DNA of 64,000 nt, from the NCBI GenBank assembly GCA_965222425.1, contig CBDCTW010000017.1, positions 1 to 64,000 of the forward strand. Direction: 5' to 3'. The notes under the pieces were generated by a model. That model saw only the letters and a list, made by a program, of their open reading frames with translations, was not told where the DNA came from and did no database searches. Positions 26,586 to 34,947 of the stretch are shown piece by piece (within the stretch, counting starts at the first letter, position 1; every line of letters starts with the position of its first letter). This DNA comes from CBDCNP01 sp965222425. GTDB lineage: Bacteria > Acidobacteriota > Vicinamibacteria > Marinacidobacterales > DATDRI01. The position numbers were made by a program, and so were the translations under genes.

Positions 26586-27359
26586 TCATGCCTTTATGGT
26601 CTTTTTCTCGCTCTTCAGGGTGCGCCGGAACCGATAGGATTCGGTGCCGGTTTCGAGTATGTGCGCCTGGTCCGTGACTCGGTCGAGCAGTGCCTTGCAC
26701 AGGCGGACGTTCGTGAACACCTGGGTCCACTCCGAGAAGGGCAGGTTGGTGGTGATCACGAGCGCCGCCCTTTCGCATCGTTCCGAAACCACTTGGAACA
26801 GAAGCTCGGCGCCGACATCGGCGAGTGGGACGTAGCCGAGCTCGTCGATGCACAACAACTCGTAGCGGGCGTAGCGACGGATCACTCGCGAGAGTTCGTG
26901 CTCCTCCCTAGCTTCAACGAGTTCGTTGACGAGTCTCGAGGCCGTCGTGAAGCGAACGCGGCGACGTTGCTGGCACGCCGCTACACACAATGCCGTGGCC
27001 AGATGAGTCTTGCCTGTGCCGGCATCGCCGAGAAACAGAACCGGCCGTGCATGGTCGATGTAGTCGCCTTCGGCCAGTTCTCGTATCCGACGGGCGGAGA
27101 CCTTCGGCGATTGCGAGAAGTCGAACTCCTCGAGCGTCTTCGCTCTCGGTAGTTGTGCTTCCTTCAGTCGTCTTTGAACCGCGCGGTGTTCACGCTCCTC
27201 GACTTCGGCGCTGAGCAGCACGTCGAGGTAGCGGACATAGCTGTGCTCGTCGCGCTGCGCTTGTTCGGCAATCTTCTGGAACTGCGTTGCCACGCTCGGC
27301 ATGCGAAGCGTCTTGCAATGCTGACGGATGCTCTGGAGCTCGATGCTCTTCGCGTTCAC
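26586..27359 (-). CDS. istB: IS21-family helper ATPase IstB
   Basis: A 257-residue AAA+ DnaA/DnaC-like ATPase that directs IS21 transposition. Walker A is LFLGDAGTGKTHLATALC; Walker B is YELLCIDELGYVPL. The sensor region is ALVITTNLPFSEWTQVF. It overlaps istA by 4 bp (ATGA) for coupled translation. Confidence 0.95.
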   Translation of the reverse strand: MNAKSIELQSIRQHCKTLRMPSVATQFQKIAEQAQRDEHSYVRYLDVLLSAEVEEREHRAVQRRLKEAQLPRAKTLEEFDFSQSPKVSARRIRELAEGDYIDHARPVLFLGDAGTGKTHLATALCVAACQQRRRVRFTTASRLVNELVEAREEHELSRVIRRYARYELLCIDELGYVPLADVGAELLFQVVSERCERAALVITTNLPFSEWTQVFTNVRLCKALLDRVTDQAHILETGTESYRFRRTLKSEKKTIKA

Positions 27360-28897
27360 GAGTTCACCTCGCCGATCAGCGCGTTGTAATGGCCAACACC
27401 TGGCAAGGAACGTTCGTACTTCGTGAGCTCTCCGAGCTCCACATCGCCAAGAGCCTGCGCCTGCTCACGTCGAAGAACTGATGATTCGACGAGGTGACGG
27501 ATCGCCTCAGCATCCGTACAGCCGAGTTCGAGCGCTTGACTCACCGCCTCACGCAGCTTGTCGTAGCCGTGCTCGCGGCCGAGCTGCACGAGCTCGACCA
27601 TCTGGCGGGTTCCTTCGAGCTTCCCGTGACGTCGATTCAGCTTGGACCACAACTCGTCGTAGCTCGTGGGCCACCGACCTTTCTCCCGCCATTGAGCGAG
27701 CGGCGTCGAGCCGGCCAACGCTCCAGGCTTCCTGACCAGAACATCCAAGTAGTGCTCGAGTTCATAAATCGACTGGCTGCGGCCGTAGCAGCGCTCGTGG
27801 CGTGCCACGACGTGGCCCTCGTGCCAGATCTCAACTTCCAACGGCAGTAGCTTGGCCACAACTCGCCGGTCCCGTTTCAACGGAGTCGAGTACCAGTTCG
27901 TGCCGACTCGAACGCAGCCTTTCTTGTTCACCTTTGCAAATCGTCGCTCCTCGATATCGAACCCCTCGACGGTCAATGGCAACAGATGCTCCCGTTCAAG
28001 CTCCATCGCTGTTCCGACAGCATGCTCCTTGCCGCTAATGTGGCGCGTCGCATCCTTGAGACAGCACGAGAGCAGATACTCGTTCAGCTCATCCCAGTTC
28101 GAAAACTCCGGTACCGGCGTCAGATAGTTGCGCCGGAAGTAGCCGACTTCGCTTTCCACCCCGCCCTTCTCGTTGCCTCGACTCGGATTACAAAACTCCG
28201 AGTCGAATCCCCAATGGGAGCGAAACGCCACGAATCGCTCCGTCTGCTCTCGTTGATAACCACGCAGAATCTTAGTGACCGCGAGTGACAGGTTGTCGTA
28301 GCGCATGCGGCGGAACACGCCACCAAAGAACTCGAACGCATGCTCCTGCGCTTCGAAAAATGCTTGTTGCGTCGGACGCGGATAGCCGCGATGCAACGCG
28401 CCTCCTCCCGCCATGCTTCGGACTACGAGCGTGTGGACCTTCTCGAGCTCACCTCCGATCCGCGCGTACGCCTCGTACCAGTCCACTTGCCCTTCATCGC
28501 CCCACGCGTAGCTCTGCGGAACAAAAATCTCTGTGTCCTTCAGGCCGAGCTCGCTCTTCCGACGAGCGACGTAGCGACGTACCGTTGATTCGCCAATCTC
28601 ATGCTCCGGATGCTCGGCGCGCAACCGGGACCAGATACGACGAGCCGTATGGCGTTGCTTCCGAGGCGCTCGCTTGTCCTCCTTCAGGACCGCGTCGATG
28701 AACTCGCGTACTTCCTCAAGCTTCGGACTCGCACGCTCCGCGACTTTACGCTCCGGCGGTACCGCGCTCTCCAGCGCCTGACGCACCATCCGACGGTGTA
28801 CTCCGAACTCCTTCGCCACTCCCTTTATCGTTCCTACTCCGTGCTCGTACTCGCCACGGATCTGCTCGAACAATCGTACTTTCGCACCCCTTTTCAA
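27356..28897 (-). CDS. istA: IS21-family transposase IstA
   Basis: A 513-residue DDE transposase. The N-terminal HTH includes GTIKGVAKEFGVHRRMVRQAL. The catalytic core has the first Asp in EGQVDWYEAYARI, a second Asp in FRRMRYDNLSLAV and the Glu in NEKGGVESEVGYFRRN. The C-terminal beta-barrel follows. It appears intact, so the element may be mobile. Confidence 0.95.
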   Translation of the reverse strand: MKRGAKVRLFEQIRGEYEHGVGTIKGVAKEFGVHRRMVRQALESAVPPERKVAERASPKLEEVREFIDAVLKEDKRAPRKQRHTARRIWSRLRAEHPEHEIGESTVRRYVARRKSELGLKDTEIFVPQSYAWGDEGQVDWYEAYARIGGELEKVHTLVVRSMAGGGALHRGYPRPTQQAFFEAQEHAFEFFGGVFRRMRYDNLSLAVTKILRGYQREQTERFVAFRSHWGFDSEFCNPSRGNEKGGVESEVGYFRRNYLTPVPEFSNWDELNEYLLSCCLKDATRHISGKEHAVGTAMELEREHLLPLTVEGFDIEERRFAKVNKKGCVRVGTNWYSTPLKRDRRVVAKLLPLEVEIWHEGHVVARHERCYGRSQSIYELEHYLDVLVRKPGALAGSTPLAQWREKGRWPTSYDELWSKLNRRHGKLEGTRQMVELVQLGREHGYDKLREAVSQALELGCTDAEAIRHLVESSVLRREQAQALGDVELGELTKYERSLPGVGHYNALIGEVNS

Positions 28898-29000
28898 CCG
28901 ACCCTCCTCTCCGGGTTCTTCCCCGGCTCAGGGTATCGGTCTCGATGGGGTGGGCCAAATCAAATGAGCGAAATGGGCCAATTCAGACTAGCGAACACAC

Positions 29001-29021
29001 GGCGTCAGTCAACGTGGTTGC
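29001..29021. repeat. 21-bp dispersed repeat, copy B
   Basis: GGCGTCAGTCAACGTGGTTG plus C. It is identical to the reverse complement of 19419-19439, one mismatch from 40699-40718 and similar to 34920-34937. A GGGGTCAGATC element follows at 29045-29055. Confidence 0.85.
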
Positions 29022-29115
29022 TAGTTTCGGCCGTGCCAGAGGCCGGGGTCAGATCTAAGAATGACACTTTGCTCTGATCCCAAAATGTGACAGCGGCCAA
29101 GCTAACCACCGGACC

Positions 29116-29673
29116 TCACTGACCCCTGTTTCGTTTCGCGTCAGATGCCCTTAGACGTTCGACGAAGTCGTGAAAGCGGTCGAGGGCATTCTCGCGTTTC
29201 GACCACGCCTTGATCTTCGCCATGTTCACGTCATGTCGCCGTGCCACGGCGACGGCTTGGTCTAAGCCTTGTGGATCGTTCCAGTGGTAGTAACCCGCAA
29301 GGCGATCCATCACGCAATCCGTTGGTGCAAGGAGGTGAAGCACTCCGAATTTGGTCGCCCGCCTCGCGAACTCCGTAACGGCCGCATCGCCGACGAAGAC
29401 GGGGCCTGGTGGAAACTCTACCAACAAAGCGGTATCAGGGTGGCGCCAATGCCGTCCGTGCTTGTGGAAGCCAAGCTCCTTCATGGCAACGGCGGTGTTT
29501 TTCGCGAGGCCCCTAACAATGAAGTCCAGGTCGTAGGACTCGTACTCGTTGTCGGAGTAGATGGAGACGACAGACCCACCCGAAAGAACAACACGAATTC
29601 CATGACGCTCGAGTGTGGCGCAGACGAGCGCCGCCACTTCCTCCCGCGTCATCGACTTTAGGACCGGGCTCAT
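29116..29673 (-). CDS. Nucleotidyltransferase-fold protein (toxin-antitoxin-like)
   Basis: A predicted minimal nucleotidyltransferase: GIRVVLSGGSVVSIYSD with a D-x-D in SYDLDFIV. The longer frame starts at 29805, but the ATG at 29673 (MSPVLKSMTREEV) overlaps the upstream regulator stop by 4 bp and is preferred, giving about 185 residues. Paired with a winged-helix protein it resembles AbiE-like or other nucleotidyltransferase toxin-antitoxin systems. Function is inferred from fold and pairing only. Confidence 0.65.
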   Translation of the reverse strand: MSPVLKSMTREEVAALVCATLERHGIRVVLSGGSVVSIYSDNEYESYDLDFIVRGLAKNTAVAMKELGFHKHGRHWRHPDTALLVEFPPGPVFVGDAAVTEFARRATKFGVLHLLAPTDCVMDRLAGYYHWNDPQGLDQAVAVARRHDVNMAKIKAWSKRENALDRFHDFVERLRASDAKRNRGQ

Positions 29674-30002
29674 AGAGGTTTGCCCATCCTTCTGGGACGT
29701 CGTCGGGCGGTGAAGTACCGCCGCCTTTCCTCTTCGGGTAGCATCCGGAGGGCCTTGCGCAGGAGAGCTCGGGTTTCTTCTAGGAACGCGTAACGCGGGT
29801 TCCACGAGAAGAGGCGTGTTCGTCCTTTCGGCAGGCTTACGAGAAGCCCCGCACGCTCGAAGCGCTCCAACTGGCGTTGGACCATGCTGAGCGAGACGCC
29901 GTCGAAGGTGTCAGCGATGGCTTTCGCATAGCCCTCTCCATACTGCTCCATGTAAAGCAGCACTTTCTCTGCCGTTGCGTTACCGAGCAAGCCTTCGAGC
30001 AT
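29670..30002 (-). CDS. Winged-helix transcriptional regulator paired with nucleotidyltransferase
   Basis: A 110-residue MarR/ArsR-like winged helix: LLYMEQYGEGYAKAIADTF, then the recognition helix region SLSMVQRQLERFERAGLLVS and a basic wing (GRTRLFSWNPRY). An inverted repeat (30033-30053) ending 31 bp upstream of its start is a good autoregulatory operator. The downstream nucleotidyltransferase is coupled by an ATGA overlap. Confidence 0.75.
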   Translation of the reverse strand: MLEGLLGNATAEKVLLYMEQYGEGYAKAIADTFDGVSLSMVQRQLERFERAGLLVSLPKGRTRLFSWNPRYAFLEETRALLRKALRMLPEEERRRYFTARRRPRRMGKPL

Positions 30003-30032
30003 TGAGTTCCTCTCCCCGACCTAACGAAACGT

Positions 30033-30053
30033 ATAACCCTGTTTGAGGGTTAT
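30033..30053. promoter_or_regulatory. Probable operator of the winged-helix/nucleotidyltransferase module
   Basis: ATAACCCT-GTTTG-AGGGTTAT is a perfect 8-bp inverted repeat. It is followed by a related half-site pair TACC...GGTA (about 30056-30073). Its position just upstream of the regulator start fits self-repression. Confidence 0.6.
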
Positions 30054-30073
30054 ATTACCCTGATTAAAGGTAC

Positions 30074-30410
30074 ATTACAAGCTTGACGGCCCCTCCAGCG
30101 AGTTCCGGAGTCACTCAACAGGGCATTGGTGCACGCACTGGAAATCGTCTAGAGCGCGGGGCTTTCCCTCTCACACAACATCCCCTACATTTTTTCGGCG
30201 CCGCGAGGGACGTTTTGAAGGCGAAATTTCGTCTCTATTAACGGGGGGACTAGGCGAAATTCTAAGGAGCTATTTAGAACAGACGGGGATGGCTGGAAAC
30301 TTGACCACCGACGCCCATCTCGCCTCGCTAGCGGTTTCCCTAAGGTGCGGCGCTAGTTTCGTGTGACAGCGACTTTTCGCGTTTTTCCGAGCTCAGAGCT
30401 GATAGGGGAG
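30074..30410. other. Intergenic stretch with PIN remnant
   Basis: About 340 bp without an intact gene. It includes a fragment of a PIN toxin at 30289-30366 (separate entry). The remainder has no recognisable feature. Confidence 0.5.
30289..30366 (+). pseudogene. Vestigial PIN-toxin C-terminal fragment
   Basis: Translates as MAGNLTTDAHLASLAVSL and then RCGASFV followed by a stop. The segment GNLTTDAHLASLA matches GNLTSDAHIAALA of the PIN fragment at 38926-39189 at most positions. It holds the third conserved Asp region. Only about 25 residues survive. Confidence 0.55.
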
Positions 30411-30887
30411 TCATTTGAAGAGGCCGAGCACGAGCACGCCCACACAAGCAATCACAAGTCCCGACCCAATCACCGCCATCGCCTGAGTCACGCCGCTGAA
30501 CGCGAGAGTCTGGGACAACACTCCGAGCGTAAAGACCAGGCTCCCGATGATAAAGAGCCGGGCGATGAGCAGCTTCCTGCTGTCATTCCAGCCGATCCGG
30601 TGCGCAAAGAGGGGAATGATGAGTGCCAACGTGCCGAGCTCGATGATGTGGGCGTGGAAGCTCACCTCGCGTGTGTACTCGAAGGCGTTGGCGCGGAAGG
30701 TTTCGATGTTCTCGGAAACGCCGGTTTCGTTGCCGCCCGCCGCTTCGAAGAAGGACTGCGCGAAGGCCATTCCCATCGCCACGAGCGTTTGGTGCTCATC
30801 GAAGATCGCGTAGTAGACACCGAAGATGAGTCCGATGAGCACGAGCAGGAGGCCACCCACGATGTAGGTCTTATTGGCCGATGTCAT
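30411..30887 (-). CDS. Four-span membrane protein with His motif (module C)
   Basis: The true start is the ATG at 30887 (MTSANKTYIVGG), overlapping the upstream gene's stop by 4 bp, which gives 158 residues. It has about four hydrophobic spans. FGVYYAIFDEHQ and FHAHIIELGTLALIIPLFAH match the two modules of the upstream 367-residue protein. Conserved histidines at membrane edges could bind haem or metal. No family recognised with confidence. Confidence 0.65.
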   Translation of the reverse strand: MTSANKTYIVGGLLLVLIGLIFGVYYAIFDEHQTLVAMGMAFAQSFFEAAGGNETGVSENIETFRANAFEYTREVSFHAHIIELGTLALIIPLFAHRIGWNDSRKLLIARLFIIGSLVFTLGVLSQTLAFSGVTQAMAVIGSGLVIACVGVLVLGLFK

Positions 30888-31987
30888 GACGTTCCTCCCC
30901 GGGCGTCGACGGCACCCGTATGTCGGATGACACCCAGCAACATGCCCAAGAGAGCGGTGATCACGAGGAATCCCGCGAGGTCGGCCACGGCTCCGCCGTA
31001 GAGGCCCGACCAGAGCTCGGACTGGACCGCCACGGGTAGGAGAACGCCGCCTACCACTAGCCACCGGGCCCAACGAAGCTTCCACTTATCAGACAAGAAG
31101 ACGAAACGCTGGGCGAACGCCAGGAGGATCGCCATCAGTCCGAACTCGATGAAGTGGCTGTGGGTCGCGATGTAGATGCCCTTTTCCGCCTGGAGCCAGT
31201 TGTAGTCGTGCACCGCTTGCTCGGCGGCAGGAACGTCGTTGGCCATGGCGTGGGTTAGTGAGGCTTGTAGCAGGCTCACGTCCTTCTCCGCGTTTTCGTA
31301 TAAGCCGGTCGCCGCGTAGTAGGCGCCGTGAAGGAGGCCAATCAGAATCAGCACCGCTCCCCAGCGAAGGAGAAAACTCTTCGCCGGCTCCGCCTCATCG
31401 TCTTTGGCCACGGCCTCCACTTCGCCCCTGCTAGGAAAGTGACGGAAGTGACGGATAGCCCCCACGAACTGGGCGAACACGCCGACGATGAAGACCGCGC
31501 CGGCGGTGTCGGCCACGATGCTTCCCCAGCCGATGGTCTCGAACGGAGATTTCCAGACGCCCAGGTAATAGATGGTGAAGACGCCGACGGGAAGGATGAA
31601 GGAGGACGCCACCAAGATGATCGCCCATCTTCTCTTCCAGGTCTCCCTTAGGGCGATATAGGGCTGGACGAGCCCCAGAATCAGGCACAGATACGCAAGC
31701 TGGATCCAGTGGGCGTGCGCGTCCTTCTTGGTGCCCATGTTCTCGAGCATCTTGCCGATTCTCTCCATCGAGCCGCCGAGGGGCTCGATGTCGCCGGCGG
31801 CCACCGCCTTGACGGAGTTCAGCATCTCCGCTTCGATGGTCATGCCGCTCTGGTGCAGATGAAAGATCGCGAAGTACTCGCCGAAGAGCATGCCGACGAT
31901 CGCGATCAGGATTCCACCGAAGATGAGGATGCGCGCAGGGGATAGCGGCTCGTTGAGAGTGAGCCTTCCGGATACGCCTCCTGACAT
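30884..31987 (-). CDS. Eight-span membrane protein with two internal His-motif modules
   Basis: The start chosen is the ATG at 31987 (MSGGVSGRLTLNE), which has AGGAGG 7 nt upstream; a longer frame from 32020 is less likely. Module A has FGEYFAIFHLHQ and DAHAHWIQLAYLCLILGLVQPYIAL. Module B has HGAYYAATGLYE and ATHSHFIEFGLMAILLAFAQRFVFL. Each module has four spans and a soluble helix of about 45 residues between the first and second. The downstream gene carries a third copy. A role in electron transfer or gas sensing is conceivable; nothing proves it. Confidence 0.68.
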   Translation of the reverse strand: MSGGVSGRLTLNEPLSPARILIFGGILIAIVGMLFGEYFAIFHLHQSGMTIEAEMLNSVKAVAAGDIEPLGGSMERIGKMLENMGTKKDAHAHWIQLAYLCLILGLVQPYIALRETWKRRWAIILVASSFILPVGVFTIYYLGVWKSPFETIGWGSIVADTAGAVFIVGVFAQFVGAIRHFRHFPSRGEVEAVAKDDEAEPAKSFLLRWGAVLILIGLLHGAYYAATGLYENAEKDVSLLQASLTHAMANDVPAAEQAVHDYNWLQAEKGIYIATHSHFIEFGLMAILLAFAQRFVFLSDKWKLRWARWLVVGGVLLPVAVQSELWSGLYGGAVADLAGFLVITALLGMLLGVIRHTGAVDARGGTS

Positions 31988-32068
31988 GGGTAACCTCCTA
32001 TGCTGAGGCCCTTTTATCATTTAGGTGGCAAATCTAGAAGGGGTGCTCAGCCGATTCCACGCCGCGGG

Positions 32069-34196
32069 CTAGGGAATTTCGAGGCCAGCCTTCCGGATCC
32101 CATCCAGGAGAGGTTCGAGCAGGCCGCCTGCGAAGTGCCAGCTTTCGATATTCTGGCGGACGTGCGCCACGAAATCGGGCTTGAGCTTGAGGAGATCCTG
32201 AACCGCGGCCTCGGCTTCGGCGCGTCGACCCAGGTGGCCGCAGATGGGAGGCGATGGCGAGGTACGGCCAGAACAGACCCGGCATGTTCACGCGGCTGAC
32301 GCCCTCGAGGGCTTCCTCATACTCGCGTTTGTAGAAGTGCTCCCACAACGGACCGAAGTGGTACCAAGGTGCGTGATGCGGGTTGAGCTCCATCGCCCTC
32401 CGAGTAAGCTTTGCGCCGCTCTCGAACTCTCCGGTGTGTACGATCATGAGCCCGAGGATCCCGATGGTGTTGCTGTCACGCGGGTTGAGCGACATCGCCC
32501 GCTCGGCGACCGGCGCAAACGCTTTGAGGTCGCGTCGGAAAAAATGGATCTGAGCCAGGAGTTGGTGTCCGAGCTGGTTGGCGGGATCGATCTCGACGGC
32601 GTGCCGGGCCGCAGCGAGCGCTTGTTTCAGAGGATCGGGGCGCACGTTAAAACCAAAACGTTGCTCGTCCAAGTAAATCTGGGCGAGGCAAGCCCAGGCA
32701 TCTGCGTGACGGGGTTCATTATCCTCCGCGCGCTCGAGACCATCTCGTAGCTCTCGATGCTCGTCTGGCGTAATTCGCTGTAGGAAGCCGAACAGCCGAA
32801 TCATCCAATCTGAGGCGCTCAGCTCCTTGTCGGGCTTGCCGTGAAGATCGGTCGCCATCGCACGGACGAGGACTCCAAAGTTGTCGGCGACGGTTGCGAC
32901 CACCTGGTCGGTGATGGCGTCCTGAACGTCGAAGATCCCGGCGGTATCCAGGTTTCGATCGAAGGTTTCCGCCCACACGTGCGCGCCGGTATGGGCATCG
33001 ATGAGCTGGACGTTGATGCGGATTGTGGAGCCGGCCTTGCGGATACCTCCCTCCATCACGTAACGCGCTCCCAACTCCTTCCCGACTCGGCGCACATCGA
33101 TCGCCTGGCCTCCGTACTGGACCGTCGAGTTGCGAGAAACGACGGACAGGTAGGAGAAACGGGAGAGACCGGTGATGATGTCCTCGGTAAGACCCTGGCC
33201 GAAAGACGTGAGCTCCGGGTCGTCACCGGTGCTGGAGAAGGGCAGGACGGCGATCCAGAGAGCTCCGGCATGAGAGTCCATCGCATCGTCGGCGGAGCGA
33301 TCCTGGGGGGAAGCGGCCGTGGGGGAGGACGTAACCATTGCGGCGTTCTCTCTCGCCGCTTTCAGCTCGTCTCTCAGTTCGCGAGCGCTCTGGAAGCGCT
33401 CGGCGGTATCCTTCTCCAGGCAACGTTCGACGATCCCGGACAGACCCTTGGGCAGCCCTGCCCGCAGCTCGGTCAAGCTCGGAGGTTGGTCTCGCAGGAT
33501 CGCGGAGATCAGCTCGGCCGAGGAGCTTGCCGGAAAGGGATGCCGACCGCTTGCGATTTCATGGAGGATGATCCCCAGCGAAAAAATGTCCGTACGATGG
33601 TCGATGCGTTTTCCTTGCACCTGTTCGGGGGACATGTAAGGTACGGTTCCCATCACCATCCCTTCCCGGGTTTGGGCCTGGGTGACGAGCTCGGAGTCAT
33701 GAACGTCGGAACTTCCGGAGTCGAGAATCTTGGCCAATCCGAAGTCCAGTATCTTCAGCCGCCCTTCCTCGGTCACCATGATGTTGGCCGGCTTCAAATC
33801 ACGGTGGGTGATGCCATTGTCGTGTGCGGCCGAAAGGGCATCGGCCAGAGGCAGGGCGATCTCGAAAAACTTTTCCAGATCGAGACCTTCCTTGGGAACG
33901 AGTTGGTCGAGCGATTGGCCTTCGATGGCCTCCATGGTGAGGAAGTGAATGCCATCCGCTTCCCCGACCGAATGGATGGTGACGATGTTCGGATGGTTGA
34001 GGGCGGCGACGACGCGCGCGGAATCGGCGGCCATCTCCGCGGGGAGGAGCTCGAGGGCGACGTCGCGGTCGAGCTTGGTGCCTCGCGCTCGATACACTTC
34101 GCCCATACCACCCGAGCCCAGCTGGCCGGTGATCCTGAAATGGGAGAGTGTCTTGCCGATCATCTTGCTCAATGGAGAAAACCGACTCGCGCCCAA
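32069..34196 (-). pseudogene. Ser/Thr kinase-FlgO-TPR protein with damaged kinase domain and C-terminal frameshift
   Basis: Order: kinase domain (about 20-270), FlgO-like domain (WIAVLPFSSTGDDPELTSFG onward) and TPR helices (about 480-650). HRDLKPANIM (131-140) and DFGLAKIL (151-158) are intact. The ATP-site Lys is replaced by Glu (E49 in DVALELLP), and roughly ten residues that should carry the alpha-C Glu are missing before VVAALNHPNIV. Near 32240 one frameshift breaks the end. The other frame restores GRRAEAEAAVQDLLKLKPDF through GGLLEPLLDGIRKAGLEIP and a stop at 32069. In the uncorrected frame the protein runs to 32034. Probably catalytically dead. Confidence 0.72.
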
Positions 34197-34380
34197 CGAA
34201 GCTCTTGCGACGCCAGGGGGATTCTATCCGGCTGTGACTTGCGGGCGCAAACGGTGCTTCTTATCGGTAGGCCATAGAACTTGTGGCATTCGAACCGGCG
34301 CGGCTGGCGGGGAGTTTAACATTTCCCCTTGACGCCTACGAGACCTCCAAAGTAGTGTAATGACCCGAAAGGAGAGGGTG

Positions 34381-34776
34381 ATGAAAAAGACCCAATTCAA
34401 CCCGTGGAAGTGGCAGGACCAATTCGGATTCTCTCAGTGTTGGAAAGTAGACGGTGCCAAGTCACTCATCGTCGTCTCCGGGCAGTCGAGCATGTCGGCG
34501 GACGGCGAGGTCTTACACCCGGAGGATTTCAAGGCACAAGCACGGCTGACGTTCGAGAACATGCGCACCGTTCTGGAACAATCCGGAGCGTCGCTCGATG
34601 ATGTGGTGAAACTGGGAGCGTATTTTGTGGGCATCGACATGCAGAAGCTAACAGATTACGGCGCCGTGCAAGCGGAGTTCTTCAAGGGAAAGATGCCGGC
34701 TCAGACGTTGGTGGGCGTGGCGCAGCTCGCTCTACCCGACATGATGCTCGAGGTGGAGGCTTACGCCGTAGTCTAA
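34381..34776 (+). CDS. RidA/YjgF-family protein
   Basis: A trimeric enamine/imine deaminase-type protein of about 131 residues. The family regions are SLIVVSGQSSMSADGEVLHPEDF, QARLTFENMRTVLEQSGASLDDVVK and PAQTLVGVAQLALPDMMLEVEA. The Arg of the classical active site (usually R in PxR-x-T) is replaced here by Q in PAQTLVGV, so activity may differ from canonical RidA. A GGAGAGGGTG ribosome site favours the ATG at 34381 over the one at 34360. Confidence 0.85.
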   Translation: MKKTQFNPWKWQDQFGFSQCWKVDGAKSLIVVSGQSSMSADGEVLHPEDFKAQARLTFENMRTVLEQSGASLDDVVKLGAYFVGIDMQKLTDYGAVQAEFFKGKMPAQTLVGVAQLALPDMMLEVEAYAVV

Positions 34777-34919
34777 GCTCGCTCGAGACGACTCGTGTAT
34801 TCCTTGTCATCGGGGGAGGAAATTATCATTGCGAGGTCCGGGCGTCCCGTCGCTCGCCTACTGCGGTGAACAGCGATCGTCACCGACGTGCAACGCGGCG
34901 ATCGCGGTCGATTTCGGCC

Positions 34920-34937
34920 GTCATTCAACGTGGTAGC
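34920..34937. repeat. Dispersed repeat, diverged copy
   Basis: GTCATTCAACGTGGTAGC differs from the 21-bp repeat at 29001 at two positions. It is preceded by TTTCGGCCG, which also neighbours the 29001 copy. Confidence 0.5.
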
Positions 34938-34947
34938 TCATCTCAAC

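Larger units (their letters stand above)
26434..29001. mobile_element. IS21-family insertion sequence
   Basis: A complete IS21-type element with istA and istB. Matching inverted repeats lie near both ends: 32-nt arms at 26455-26486 and 28949-28980 (28 of 32 identical). An outer 8-bp match, CGTGTGTT against AACACACG, at 26434-26441 and 28994-29001 marks the tips. No clear target-site duplication could be read. The element abuts a 21-bp dispersed repeat at 29001. Confidence 0.88.

Noticed and set aside
32841..34277. 478-codon plus-strand open frame
   Set aside because: Antisense of the kinase gene, low-complexity composition; the minus strand carries clear kinase and FlgO motifs.
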